Assembly (NCBI RefSeq): GCF_004000765.1
Contig: NZ_BILW01000013.1
Location: 1-64,000 of the forward strand
Length of the DNA: 64,000 nt
Reading direction: 5' to 3'
Source of the DNA: Paenibacillus chondroitinus NBRC 15376
GTDB taxonomy: Bacteria; Bacillota; Bacilli; Paenibacillales; NBRC-103111
Made by a program: the position numbers and the translations under genes. Below are positions 44,081-52,463 of the stretch, piece by piece. The notes below the pieces were generated by a model. It was not told the DNA's origin and did no database searches. It was given only the letters and a program-made list of their open reading frames with translations. Each line of letters opens with the position of its first letter. Position 1 is the first letter of the stretch.

Positions 44081-45616
44081 TTATTTGGGAAACTTCTCCT
44101 TATAATCTGCTGCGAATTCCTTATAGGCCGTTTGAAAATCCGGATTCGCATTCAGCTTTTCAATATAAGCTTTGTACTCATCCATTGAAATCTGCCCTAC
44201 GATCGCTTTGACGACCATCGACTGCCATTCCGATTGGAACTTCGGCCAAATTGACGTCCACGTATTCGAATTAATGATAGAAAACGGATCAATTTTCCCT
44301 ACTTCTGCATAAACAGCCACTGATTTCTCCTTGGCATCGTTATACGCTTTGGGAGCGGCAGGATTAATAACTTTCATTTTATTATTATAAGCTAGTGGGA
44401 AAATAGCTCCTGTGCCGTTAGCGGTTACTTGTTTTACACCAAGTTCGGTGAGCTGCTGCTGGCCATCCACCATCGTATAATCGACGCCTTCGATTCCGTA
44501 GTAGTTATAGTCCGTTTGTTCCGGCGTCGTTGTTCTCTCGAAAAAGTCCAGGATTTGTCTTGCTTTCTCCTCCGGCACTTGTTTCGAAATATAAAACGCT
44601 CCCGAGAATGGAACCGACAGCTGAACACTGGAACCTCCTGGACCTTTCATCGGTGGCAAAGAAATGACATTCGCGTCAGGTTGCACTTTCTTGATCGTTT
44701 GTTCAAAGTTGAAATCGCGCCATGTATTTCTGCCATAAGAAGCGGCTCGCCCTGTGGTAAACATCTCTTCCGCCTGGGTTTGTTTGATGACAGAGAAGTC
44801 CTTGGCCAGAACGCCGTCAGTATACAATTTGTGGAAATAGGAAACCATATCCGTGTAATTCGGTGTCAAATACTTGTTAATCATACCTCCGTCTTTCCCA
44901 TAAATCGGATCGAGGCCTCCAAATGCAGCCAAGAAGCTTCCATCGCTGTCGGCAAAGAAATTGCCTGTGTTGCCTTGGCCGATCAAACCAACCGTGTCTT
45001 TCTTACCGTTCCCGTCCGGGTCTCCGTCTACAATGGTCTTAAGGGCAGCTGCGTACTCATCCAATGTAGTCGGCACAGGTAAGTTGAACTTATCCAGCCA
45101 GTCCTTTCTCATTTTGAGGCTGAGGTCAATATGGGGACGATTTCGTGGAACACCGAAAATTTTGCCATCCGTACGGACATAGTTCCATACGTCCTTGTAT
45201 CCATTTTTCTTCAAATTCGGATACTTGCTAAAGTCACCCAAAAGAGGCGTCAAATCCCAAAATGCTCCTTGCTTCACTGCATTTTGCAGTGTTGGACGCG
45301 TAATACTGTTCGCAACAATAACTTCTGGAATGTTGCCGGATGCCAAGACCAGGTCAAATTTTGTATCGTAGTCCCCTGAAGGGATCCAATCTATATTTAG
45401 CTGGACTTTATTATCTTTTTGGAACTTCATCCAATATTCATTGTTCATATCTGGAATGTCCGCGAATGACGGTACCATAAACTGAACCTTCAGATCAGGC
45501 TTTGCAGCCGAAGTTGCCTTGGGCGTCTCTTTACTCTCTCCACAGCCTGCCAAGATCCCTAATAAAAGCGGAGCGAGCATAGTCAAGCTGACCCTCTTTG
45601 TTGTCAATATTTTCAT
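44081..45616 (-). CDS. Oligosaccharide-binding lipoprotein (LplA/YtcQ type), second set
   Basis: A 511-residue binding protein with lipobox ILAGC near residue 24 and mature start LKVQFMVPSFADIPDMNNEYW. DGDPDGNGKKDTVG is its calcium-loop-like segment. High similarity to the protein at 23818-25380 along the full length. Transcribed alone from regulon promoter 5, upstream of its regulator and permease genes. Confidence 0.9.
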   Translation of the reverse strand: MKILTTKRVSLTMLAPLLLGILAGCGESKETPKATSAAKPDLKVQFMVPSFADIPDMNNEYWMKFQKDNKVQLNIDWIPSGDYDTKFDLVLASGNIPEVIVANSITRPTLQNAVKQGAFWDLTPLLGDFSKYPNLKKNGYKDVWNYVRTDGKIFGVPRNRPHIDLSLKMRKDWLDKFNLPVPTTLDEYAAALKTIVDGDPDGNGKKDTVGLIGQGNTGNFFADSDGSFLAAFGGLDPIYGKDGGMINKYLTPNYTDMVSYFHKLYTDGVLAKDFSVIKQTQAEEMFTTGRAASYGRNTWRDFNFEQTIKKVQPDANVISLPPMKGPGGSSVQLSVPFSGAFYISKQVPEEKARQILDFFERTTTPEQTDYNYYGIEGVDYTMVDGQQQLTELGVKQVTANGTGAIFPLAYNNKMKVINPAAPKAYNDAKEKSVAVYAEVGKIDPFSIINSNTWTSIWPKFQSEWQSMVVKAIVGQISMDEYKAYIEKLNANPDFQTAYKEFAADYKEKFPK

Positions 45617-45692
45617 AATAGCCTCCCTGTTGATGTTTGTGTTTCTCCGCTGTTCAAGTGTCCGGAACTAACAAGACAACGTGTTAGGCTTT

Positions 45693-45772
45693 ATTATAGG
45701 AGCATCGCCAACTGCAAGTAAGTGACAATTCTTGTTCTTGTTGTCCTTCTAGCCAGCATATCAAATTTTGTC
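45693..45772 (-). promoter_or_regulatory. Regulon promoter 5: -10 plus inverted-repeat operator for the second binding-protein gene
   Basis: Minus-strand order: distal half GACAAAATTTG (45772-45762), 27-bp spacer, proximal half (45734-45724; GACAATTCTTG on the plus strand), 25 bp, and consensus -10 TATAAT (45698-45693). No -35 match. The distal half is identical to that of promoter 2. With the hairpin at 45816 and the palindrome at 45945 this is all that is visible in the 370-bp gap. Confidence 0.78.
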
Positions 45773-45815
45773 ACTTTGCGGTCCAGCCCTGCATTCCCAC
45801 GGCCGAAAATAAGAC

Positions 45816-45842
45816 AAAAAACCGGAACCCCCGGGTCCCGGT
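45816..45842 (-). terminator. Hairpin with minus-strand T-run, no obvious gene to end
   Basis: ACCGGaACCC pairs with GGGTcCCGGT (one mismatch) and on the minus strand is followed by TTTTT. No minus-strand gene ends here; it would protect the binding-protein promoter from antisense reading out of ctaB. The stem is almost the same as that at 58271-58302. Confidence 0.55.
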
Positions 45843-45944
45843 CCTCATCCTCCACTTTTGCATCATTCACGAAAGAGACAAAGATTTATGACAGAATCAT
45901 GAGTGTTTGCAGAAGCAAGACACAAGAGTGACTTCTATATGGTA

Positions 45945-45958
45945 ACCTATACATAGGT
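45945..45958. promoter_or_regulatory. Palindrome upstream of ctaB
   Basis: ACCTAT-AC-ATAGGT is a perfect 14-bp palindrome ending 28 bp before the ctaB ATG. It could be an operator; no clear -35/-10 pair is seen around it. Confidence 0.35.
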
Positions 45959-45986
45959 AATTTACTTGGAAGGGTGTGTTAGCGAC

Positions 45987-46907
45987 ATGCGAGTCCAAAG
46001 CAATACGGTTAGCATCCAAACAGTTCCAATCTCATTCACGAAGGTACTCTTCGAAACTATAAAGATTGGCATTATTAAATCCAACCTCATCGCCATGATC
46101 GCAGGGCTTAGTGTGGCCTTGTTCGTACATCAAATACCGCTAATGGATAAAATCGGCAACATGACCTTGGCGTTGATCGGATCCTCTCTGGTGATTGGAG
46201 CGGCCGGTATTTTTAATAATTTATACGACCGCGACATCGATCGCATCATGGAACGAACGAAAAACAGGCCGACGGTTTCCGGCATCATTGATATCCGAAG
46301 CGGACTGTTCCTTGGGATTTGGATCGCAATCGGCGGTCTTGTCTCCTTGTATCTGGCGTCGCCGCTATCTGCTTTCGTCGGCTTTCTCGGGCTGTTCTTA
46401 TATGTCGTGCCGTATACGATGTGGACAAAACGCAGAACTATCTACAATACAGAGGTAGGCAGCTTGTCTGGAGCCATTCCTCCGTTGATCGGTTGGGCCG
46501 CGATCTCACCGGATATTTTACATCCCCATGCCATTGCGCTGTTCCTGTTGATGGTTATCTGGCAGATGCCTCACTTCTACGCAATCGGAATTCGGCGCAT
46601 GGAGGAATATCGAGCGGCTAACATTCCCATGCTGCCGGTGGTCAAGGGCATTCGCAGAACTTACGTGCAGATGAACGTGTACTTGGTTGCGCTATTTCTA
46701 GTCAGCTTTTTGTTCTGGTCCTTTAATCCGTATATTGCCATAGCGAATGCGCTCTTAAGCCTAGCCTGGTTGGTGATGAGCATCAACGGATATAAGCAGA
46801 AACCGGAGGACAAGTGGGCCCGTTCGATGTTCATCTTCTCCCTTAACCATATTACCGTGCTGCTGTTGATGATTGTCTGCTACTCGTTAGGTGCACTGTT
46901 GTTATAA
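45987..46907 (+). CDS. ctaB: Protoheme IX farnesyltransferase
   Basis: About 306 residues, UbiA superfamily, nine predicted helices. Makes heme O from heme B and farnesyl diphosphate for terminal oxidases. First Asp-rich motif NNLYDRDIDRIMERTKNRP near residue 85, then YTMWTKRRTIYNTEVGSLSGAIPPLIGW, and WQMPHFYAIGIRRMEEY (second motif region). An in-frame TTG seven codons upstream overlaps the ribosome-binding region, so the ATG is preferred. The gene is alone, not with cytochrome oxidase genes, so it may be a second copy. Confidence 0.9.
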   Translation: MRVQSNTVSIQTVPISFTKVLFETIKIGIIKSNLIAMIAGLSVALFVHQIPLMDKIGNMTLALIGSSLVIGAAGIFNNLYDRDIDRIMERTKNRPTVSGIIDIRSGLFLGIWIAIGGLVSLYLASPLSAFVGFLGLFLYVVPYTMWTKRRTIYNTEVGSLSGAIPPLIGWAAISPDILHPHAIALFLLMVIWQMPHFYAIGIRRMEEYRAANIPMLPVVKGIRRTYVQMNVYLVALFLVSFLFWSFNPYIAIANALLSLAWLVMSINGYKQKPEDKWARSMFIFSLNHITVLLLMIVCYSLGALLL

Positions 46908-46960
46908 CGGTAAAATTATTATTTCACTCATTTAAGTTTCTATGTGTGCATTGCCTATCA

Positions 46961-46995
46961 GACTGGCCGGAGGAAACTCCGGCCAGTCTTTTTAT
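46961..46995. terminator. Strong terminator between ctaB and the OhrR-like gene
   Basis: A perfect 12-bp stem (GACTGGCCGGAG and complement) with a GAAA loop is followed by TTTTTATTTT on the plus strand. It ends ctaB; the stem also faces the convergent regulator gene. Confidence 0.9.
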
Positions 46996-47015
46996 TTTGC
47001 TTCCCCTTCAGCCTA

Positions 47016-47468
47016 TTATTCTGATCGGCGTGCAACTTCATTTACTTTTGCCAGCAGCTCTTTAAACTGGCCTAGCGATTCTACATATTTTTCGAATGAT
47101 CCGCAAATTTCTGCAAAAATGTCTACCGATACACTCTGCATTTGGTTTTGCAGCCCTGCACCTTTTTCCGTTAATGCAACCTCAACCTTCCGCTCATCCT
47201 CCACAGAACGTTTGCGAACAACCAAATCCGCTTCTTGAAGCCGCTTCAGCAGCGGTGTTAACGTCCCCGAATCCAGCAGCAATCTGTCGCCAAGCTCCGT
47301 CACCGTGCTGGTCCCTCTTTCCCATAACACGACCATGACTAAATATTGTGGATACGTAAGCCCAAACTTCTCCAGAATAGGCCGGTAAATGCGCGTTAAT
47401 TCACGGGAAGTCGCATAGGCCGTGAAACAGAGCATATCCTCTAGCTTCATTACAGCTGCCTCTTTCAT
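47016..47468 (-). CDS. OhrR-like MarR-family peroxide sensor
   Basis: About 150 residues. The N-terminal LEDMLCFTAYATSRELTRIYRPILEKFGLTYPQYLVMVVLWE is the OhrR hallmark, with the peroxidatic Cys at position 14. The winged helix follows (TVTELGDRLLLDSGTLTPLLKRLQ). A second Cys near position 122 lies where two-Cys OhrR proteins have a resolving Cys; B. subtilis OhrR lacks it. ATG chosen 7 nt after GGGGG. Divergent from the glutathione peroxidase gene, its likely target. Oxidation by organic peroxide would release DNA. Confidence 0.88.
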   Translation of the reverse strand: MKEAAVMKLEDMLCFTAYATSRELTRIYRPILEKFGLTYPQYLVMVVLWERGTSTVTELGDRLLLDSGTLTPLLKRLQEADLVVRKRSVEDERKVEVALTEKGAGLQNQMQSVSVDIFAEICGSFEKYVESLGQFKELLAKVNEVARRSE

Positions 47469-47610
47469 CCTCATTCCCCCTGTTATTTCGATATTGTACA
47501 TTGTAACTCAACCTGCCTATTTCTCAAAATTTAATTTCAAACAATATATAGGCTCCCCTTTTACATAGAGCAAACCTAAATTTACTAAAATTATATTAAG
47601 CACAATCTAA

Positions 47611-47640
47611 TTGACAGAAATGCAGTTCAGGGTTTATACT
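47611..47640 (+). promoter_or_regulatory. SigmaA promoter of the glutathione peroxidase gene
   Basis: -35 TTGACA (47611-47616), 18 bp, -10 TATACT (47635-47640). An AT-rich imperfect inverted repeat (TTTTGAA ... TTCAAA) follows at about 47653-47681 and could hold the OhrR site. Confidence 0.65.
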
Positions 47641-47702
47641 CTGGTACATAAGGTTTTGAAAAATTAAATTTTACAAAATTCAAATTGAAGGGAATGTGTC
47701 CT

Positions 47703-48179
47703 ATGTCCATTTATAATTTCAATGTTAAAACAGCTAAAGGAACTCAGAAATCAATCGGTGATTACCGCGGTAAAGTCATGCTGATTGTGAATACAGCTAG
47801 CAAGTGCGCATTTACTCCACAATTTAAAGAGCTTCAAGAAATTTATAAGCAATATAAAGACGATGGCCTTGAAATTCTCGGCTTCCCAAGCAATCAATTC
47901 GGCAGCGGCGAGAAAGGGAACAACGAAGAAATTCATAGCTTTTGCGAGATTAACTTTGGCGTAACCTTTGAGCTTTTCGACAAAATCGATGTGAATGGCG
48001 CCAATGCTGATCCCCTGTATAGCTTTTTGAAAAAAGAAGCCAAAGGTGTGCTTGGTTCTGAATCCATTAAATGGAACTTCACGAAGTTTCTTGTTGACCG
48101 AGAGGGGAATGTAATAAAACGCTACGGTTCCACAGACAAACCTATGGCGATCGTAGAAGATTTGAAAAAACTGCTGTAA
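47703..48179 (+). CDS. Glutathione peroxidase family protein (thiol peroxidase)
   Basis: About 158 residues. Peroxidatic Cys in NTASKCAFTPQF near residue 36 replaces selenocysteine; FPSNQFG supplies Gln and WNFTKFLVD supplies Trp and Asn of the catalytic site. A further Cys in HSFCEINFGVTF is the usual resolving position of thioredoxin-dependent members. Reduces organic hydroperoxides in the cytoplasm. The ATG follows GAAGGGAA; an in-frame start six codons upstream is less likely. Divergent from the OhrR-like gene, which normally controls ohr. Confidence 0.92.
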   Translation: MSIYNFNVKTAKGTQKSIGDYRGKVMLIVNTASKCAFTPQFKELQEIYKQYKDDGLEILGFPSNQFGSGEKGNNEEIHSFCEINFGVTFELFDKIDVNGANADPLYSFLKKEAKGVLGSESIKWNFTKFLVDREGNVIKRYGSTDKPMAIVEDLKKLL

Positions 48180-48254
48180 TTTAAGCGGTGATCACCCCTG
48201 TACGAAACCCTTGATGCTCTGGATTCATGGTTTTACCACACTCAAGAGAACCAG

Positions 48255-48430
48255 AGGCCTTTATTTGGAGAAAATAGGGCTTTCTCCTCTCCGAGCGGAA
48301 CTTACAGGCTCTTATTTGTCCGCGACAGCGCATTATGCCGCAGAAACCTGCAAAATAGCGGACTGTAGTTCCCCTTCCACGTGGAAAGTCTACAGTATTC
48401 GGCAAAATAGAGGCTCATTGTTCCCTCAAG
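48255..48430. repeat. Interspersed intergenic repeat, copy 3 (composite)
   Basis: Holds the module GAGCGGAACTTACAGGCTCTT (split here at 48293-48313; compare AGCGGAACTACAGGGGCTT in copy 2) and a reverse module AAATAGCGGACTGTAGTTCC near 48353-48372. Further partial modules such as AAAATAGGGC and AAAATAGAGG flank them. No coding potential. Together with the following hairpin it explains most of the 500-bp gap before the acyltransferase gene; nothing is recognised between 48493 and 48687. Confidence 0.7.
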
Positions 48431-48468
48431 ATATCTAAGGGTAAAGTTTCACTTTCTGACGAACAACT

Positions 48469-48492
48469 AACCACCTTCATGGTGGTTTTTTT
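48469..48492 (+). terminator. Rho-independent terminator
   Basis: AACCACC and GGTGGTT with a 5-nt loop, then seven T. It is 290 bp beyond the glutathione peroxidase stop, so the repeat between may be transcribed. Confidence 0.8.
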
Positions 48493-48687
48493 GTTTATTT
48501 ATGTACCTATAGAAACAAGCATAGATTTTTAGTAATCAGAGCATCGATAACAGTCAATACTAGTAAAATAACTTCCCGTGCTAAAAAAGCTCCGTCGAGT
48601 AAATGTTTTTGAAAATTTGAACTCCTAATCATTGATCTGAGTCTAAGTATTTGTTTCAGGAATCGACAAATTAGGGGAGCTAGCATC

Positions 48688-50772
48688 ATGAAGGAAGTCA
48701 AACAAAATCATCCACGCTATATGCCTGGATTGGATGGGATCAGAGCACTGTCGGTCCTTGCTGTAATTGCGTATCATCTCAACTGGGGGTGGGCCTCAGG
48801 GGGATTCTTGGGAGTAAGTGTATTTTTTGTACTCTCCGGTTATCTGATAACGGATATGCTGTTGGAAGAGCGCAAAAATAAAAATCGCATCGATCTGAAA
48901 AGATTTTGGATCCGCCGCATTCGCAGATTGCTTCCAGCCATGTTGTCAATGATCATCGCTGTTGCCGTCTTTCTGGCGATTTCAAATCATGCCAGACTCA
49001 TTTCCATACAGGGGGATATTTGGTCGGCGGTAACCTATACTAGCAACTGGTATAATATTTTTCACCAAGTCTCCTATTTTGAGAGCTTCGGCCCTCCTTC
49101 ACCGCTCGGACATCTTTGGTCGCTCGCCATTGAGGAGCAATTTTATTTATTATGGCCTCTGATTATCATTGGCTTGAGTCGTTTCTTTAGCCCGACTCGC
49201 GGCAAGTTTGTCTTACTCACCCTCGCTGGTGCCATTCTTTCTTATCTCGCTATGGTGATTTTATATGAGCCCGGTACTGACCCTAGCCGGGTATATTACG
49301 GGACGGATACAAGAGCATTCGGGCTCTTGATCGGTGCAGCTCTTGCTTTTATATGCCCAAGCCGTAAACTTCTCGACCCTACCTTATGCAAAAATCGTTC
49401 TTGGATAAATGTGATGGGTATCATTGGTCTTCTGGTTATCATTTACATGTTCCTTCAAACCGGAGAATACGATCAATCGCTGTACACCGGTGGAATGCTT
49501 GTCCTTTCAATTGCAGTCTCTTTCGTGATTGCAGCAGCAGCAAGTCCCTCTAGCTTTGTTAGCAAAATTCTCGGTTGGAAGCCTCTACGGTGGATTGGCG
49601 TTCGTTCTTATTCCATTTATCTTTGGCACTATCCTGTGATCGTATTAACGAGTTCGACTAGCCCTAATACGGATGCAAGCTATTTTCTTCAAATGATACA
49701 GTTAATACTTAGTATCGGATTTGCGGCCTTATCATACACCTTCATCGAAAACCCATTCCGAAGCGGCAATTGGCGTATTTGGACCAAGATTCCCGGATTT
49801 CGGTGGGAGGGACGTGCAAATCCGCTGACGTTTAGGTTTTTTATTCGACTCGTACCGATTGCCATTCTCACACTGATCTTCGTTTCCTGCATGTTTAATC
49901 GGAGCAGCACAGAAATAGCACTCAATTCTCAAAGTCCGACGAGCGCTAATGCGATTTCTACACCTTCCGATCAATTGACTGATGTAATAAGCGGTGTCTC
50001 GACAGCTACTCCTACCGTTGATACAAAACCTGATGCAACTAACGCTGTTCCGACGCCTTCTCCTAAAGGCAAAAATGTCCCTGTTTCGGCAAGCCCTGCC
50101 CCGACAGCTTCTCCTGCAGGTCCCCCTTCGCCGGGACAGTCAATTCTTGTCCCGACAGCTACTCCTGTAACGGAAAATTCAGCTGCTCTGATACCCCTTC
50201 CCCCTGGTGCAACAAATCAGGATAATATCACACAGAGTGAGAAAAAGACGGCGACTTCGACGAACTCATCCGGCGCTTATAAACGGGTTCCTTTAACCCA
50301 GAGGGTTACAGCTGTGGGGGATTCCGTCATGTTGGGCGCAGCCCCGGTTCTGGAGAAAATGCTTGAAGGGATTGTCGTAGACGGAAAAATCGGTCGGCAA
50401 CTGTCACAGGCTACGGACATTATTAAACAATTCAAGTCTGATAAGACACTAGGTCAAATTGTTGTCATTCACCTCGGAACAAACGGCCCTTTTACAACAG
50501 CTCAGCTCGAAAAACTTCTCGAGATGATTGGGGAAGAGCGGGAAATCCTTCTCATTAATACACGTGTGCCTAGAAAATGGCAAGATACGGTAAATGATAC
50601 GTTAGCCGATACAAGCAAAAAATATGCGAATGTCAAGCTGCTCGACTGGCATTCATTTAGTGAAGACAAGCCCGACTGGTTCGCCAGCGATGGTGTTCAC
50701 TTGACGACCAAAGGTGCTGAGGCTTACTCCAAGTTTATTCTTAATTCTGTTACTTCTATAAAAAAGATATGA
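48688..50772 (+). CDS. OatA-like membrane acyltransferase with SGNH domain
   Basis: A 694-residue protein. An Acyltransferase-3 domain with ten or eleven helices covers residues 1-400 (PGLDGIRALSVLAVIAYHL; GFLGVSVFFVLSGYLIT; HLWSLAIEEQFYLLWP). A linker of about 110 residues rich in Pro, Thr, Ser and Ala follows. The extracellular C-terminal SGNH esterase-type domain has VGDSVMLGA (Ser), HLGTNGPF and SDGVHLTTKG (Asp-x-x-His). This is the layout of peptidoglycan O-acetyltransferase OatA, which lowers lysozyme sensitivity; other members acylate surface polymers. Stands alone between terminators. Confidence 0.88.
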   Translation: MKEVKQNHPRYMPGLDGIRALSVLAVIAYHLNWGWASGGFLGVSVFFVLSGYLITDMLLEERKNKNRIDLKRFWIRRIRRLLPAMLSMIIAVAVFLAISNHARLISIQGDIWSAVTYTSNWYNIFHQVSYFESFGPPSPLGHLWSLAIEEQFYLLWPLIIIGLSRFFSPTRGKFVLLTLAGAILSYLAMVILYEPGTDPSRVYYGTDTRAFGLLIGAALAFICPSRKLLDPTLCKNRSWINVMGIIGLLVIIYMFLQTGEYDQSLYTGGMLVLSIAVSFVIAAAASPSSFVSKILGWKPLRWIGVRSYSIYLWHYPVIVLTSSTSPNTDASYFLQMIQLILSIGFAALSYTFIENPFRSGNWRIWTKIPGFRWEGRANPLTFRFFIRLVPIAILTLIFVSCMFNRSSTEIALNSQSPTSANAISTPSDQLTDVISGVSTATPTVDTKPDATNAVPTPSPKGKNVPVSASPAPTASPAGPPSPGQSILVPTATPVTENSAALIPLPPGATNQDNITQSEKKTATSTNSSGAYKRVPLTQRVTAVGDSVMLGAAPVLEKMLEGIVVDGKIGRQLSQATDIIKQFKSDKTLGQIVVIHLGTNGPFTTAQLEKLLEMIGEEREILLINTRVPRKWQDTVNDTLADTSKKYANVKLLDWHSFSEDKPDWFASDGVHLTTKGAEAYSKFILNSVTSIKKI

Positions 50773-50778
50773 TAGGTA

Positions 50779-50820
50779 AAAAGCCGGGAGCCCTTGTCAG
50801 ATCAAGGATTCCTGGCTTTT
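50779..50820. terminator. Bidirectional terminator between the acyltransferase and GH31 genes
   Basis: AAAAGCCGGGA ... CCTGGCTTTT forms a long stem with small bulges and a TCAGAT-type loop, with A- and T-runs on the two sides. Serves both convergent genes. Confidence 0.8.
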
Positions 50821-50824
50821 ATCG

Positions 50825-52348
50825 TCACTGTTTTCTATAAAAAGGCAACCTGGCCAGCGGCACCTCAATCTCCAACTTAGCAGGCCCCGACACGCTTGTA
50901 CCGTCATCTCCAACCCATGTGCCCGAAGGAAAAATGACCTGGCGAGATCGCGCCCCTTGGACGACAACAGGAGCAACCAAAAGTGAATGACCCAGCATAA
51001 ATTGATCTTGAACCATTTCCAGACCTTCTCCGGGAAACTCATAGGCCATATGACGCAGGATTGGCTCCCCAGTCCGTGAGGCATGTTTCGCAAGATCAAG
51101 GATTTCTTCGCCAAAGGCGGCATGAAGTTGAGCTGCTTCTACACAATAGCGCAGATGCTCATCATCCAAAACCCGCCAAGGTGCAGCTGAGAACTGCATC
51201 ATCGGAAATAAGGCTGAGCATTGGGCCGAACGAACAAATAGTTCCGAATCCAATTGGTCAACTGAAAAGCTCGTAAACTCGCCTCCGCCGATCATATCCG
51301 GGCACGTATACGCATAGCCGAGAAGTCCTTGGGCCAATCCATCCGGAATTAAGCAATCAAGCCCGTTATCCTCCCATCTATGCTGCTTGTCTTTCAGCCT
51401 TTGGACCAATGGTTGCCCCGCAAGCTTCCAACAAGCGCGATACTCATTGAGCGGATATTTCAGTCCAACTTTCGCCCATGCTTCGCTATGACCATTGCGT
51501 GTCGTTTTCTCATAACTCAAATCATCCGACTCATAGAACTCTAAATCGCCAGCATCCAGCTTAAAACCATCAATTCCGAATTGCGACTGCAAGGAATCAA
51601 GCTGCTCATGAATCCACGCAACAGCTTGCGGATTCGTACAATCGAGAACGGCGCTGTATCCGTTCCACCATTTGCGAATCGCCGTTTTCCCCTCACCATC
51701 TTTTAAAAGAATCCCCGCCGGTTCCAGTTTACGAAATGTGCCGGAGTCAGGGCTAATAAACGGACAAACCCACAGCATGACTTTAAATCCCCAGGCATGC
51801 AGTTCATCAACCATCTGCTTAGGATGAGGAAAACGTCCTGGATGAAACGTCCAGGTTCCGTAGGGCTCGTGCCAATTGTCATCAATCATGATGACGCCGG
51901 GCGGCATGCCATTTGCGAGTACATCTCTTGCATATTGCAATACTTTCTCTTGCGTCGGATTATAGAGCAATTCGATCCACAGGTTGTACTGCGGTGCAGT
52001 AAACAGCAGCTCTTCTGGCAATGTTGGAACTGCCGGGAAGAACGTGCGGGCGGCATGACGGTATGCTCCGGCTAAAGTCTCATGTCCCTCTTCCACTTTC
52101 AGCAAGGCAACCTCACCAATCACCCTTAACTCCTTATGATCAATCTGAAAAGCGAACGGCTCCTCGCTCCAAACATATCTCCCTTTACTGGATACAAGCA
52201 GTGGGCAAGCCTGATTGGCTCCGCTGCTCGCTGCCAAATCAACACGAAATATCGATGGGCCATATGGCATACTTTTCCCGTCCGCTACCCGGCCTCCCCA
52301 CCAATACTCGTCAGGCAATAATTCAATGACTAGTTCATTATTAACCAT
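50825..52348 (-). CDS. Glycoside hydrolase family 31
   Basis: About 507 residues, no signal peptide. The TIM barrel starts near residue 120: APQYNLWIELLYNPTQ, VIMIDDNWHEPYG, FKVMLWVCPFISPDSG. The nucleophile Asp is in GFKLDAGD near residue 255, and the acid/base Asp is in CPDMIGGGE near residue 345. The enzyme is shorter than typical GH31 alpha-glucosidases and lacks most of the distal beta domain. Specificity (alpha-glucoside, xyloside, galactoside or other) is not clear. The ATG follows AGGGAG at 10 nt; an in-frame ATG ten codons earlier precedes it. Divergent from the AraC regulator at 52464. Confidence 0.85.
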   Translation of the reverse strand: MVNNELVIELLPDEYWWGGRVADGKSMPYGPSIFRVDLAASSGANQACPLLVSSKGRYVWSEEPFAFQIDHKELRVIGEVALLKVEEGHETLAGAYRHAARTFFPAVPTLPEELLFTAPQYNLWIELLYNPTQEKVLQYARDVLANGMPPGVIMIDDNWHEPYGTWTFHPGRFPHPKQMVDELHAWGFKVMLWVCPFISPDSGTFRKLEPAGILLKDGEGKTAIRKWWNGYSAVLDCTNPQAVAWIHEQLDSLQSQFGIDGFKLDAGDLEFYESDDLSYEKTTRNGHSEAWAKVGLKYPLNEYRACWKLAGQPLVQRLKDKQHRWEDNGLDCLIPDGLAQGLLGYAYTCPDMIGGGEFTSFSVDQLDSELFVRSAQCSALFPMMQFSAAPWRVLDDEHLRYCVEAAQLHAAFGEEILDLAKHASRTGEPILRHMAYEFPGEGLEMVQDQFMLGHSLLVAPVVVQGARSRQVIFPSGTWVGDDGTSVSGPAKLEIEVPLARLPFYRKQ

Positions 52349-52463
52349 CCAATATTCACTCCCTCTCTTTATACCCATTGTATATCCGGATGTATTGAGG
52401 GGACAATCTTAATGTAATGACTTATAATATAACAAAATTGACTTTTTCTTAAGGAGAACTTTA

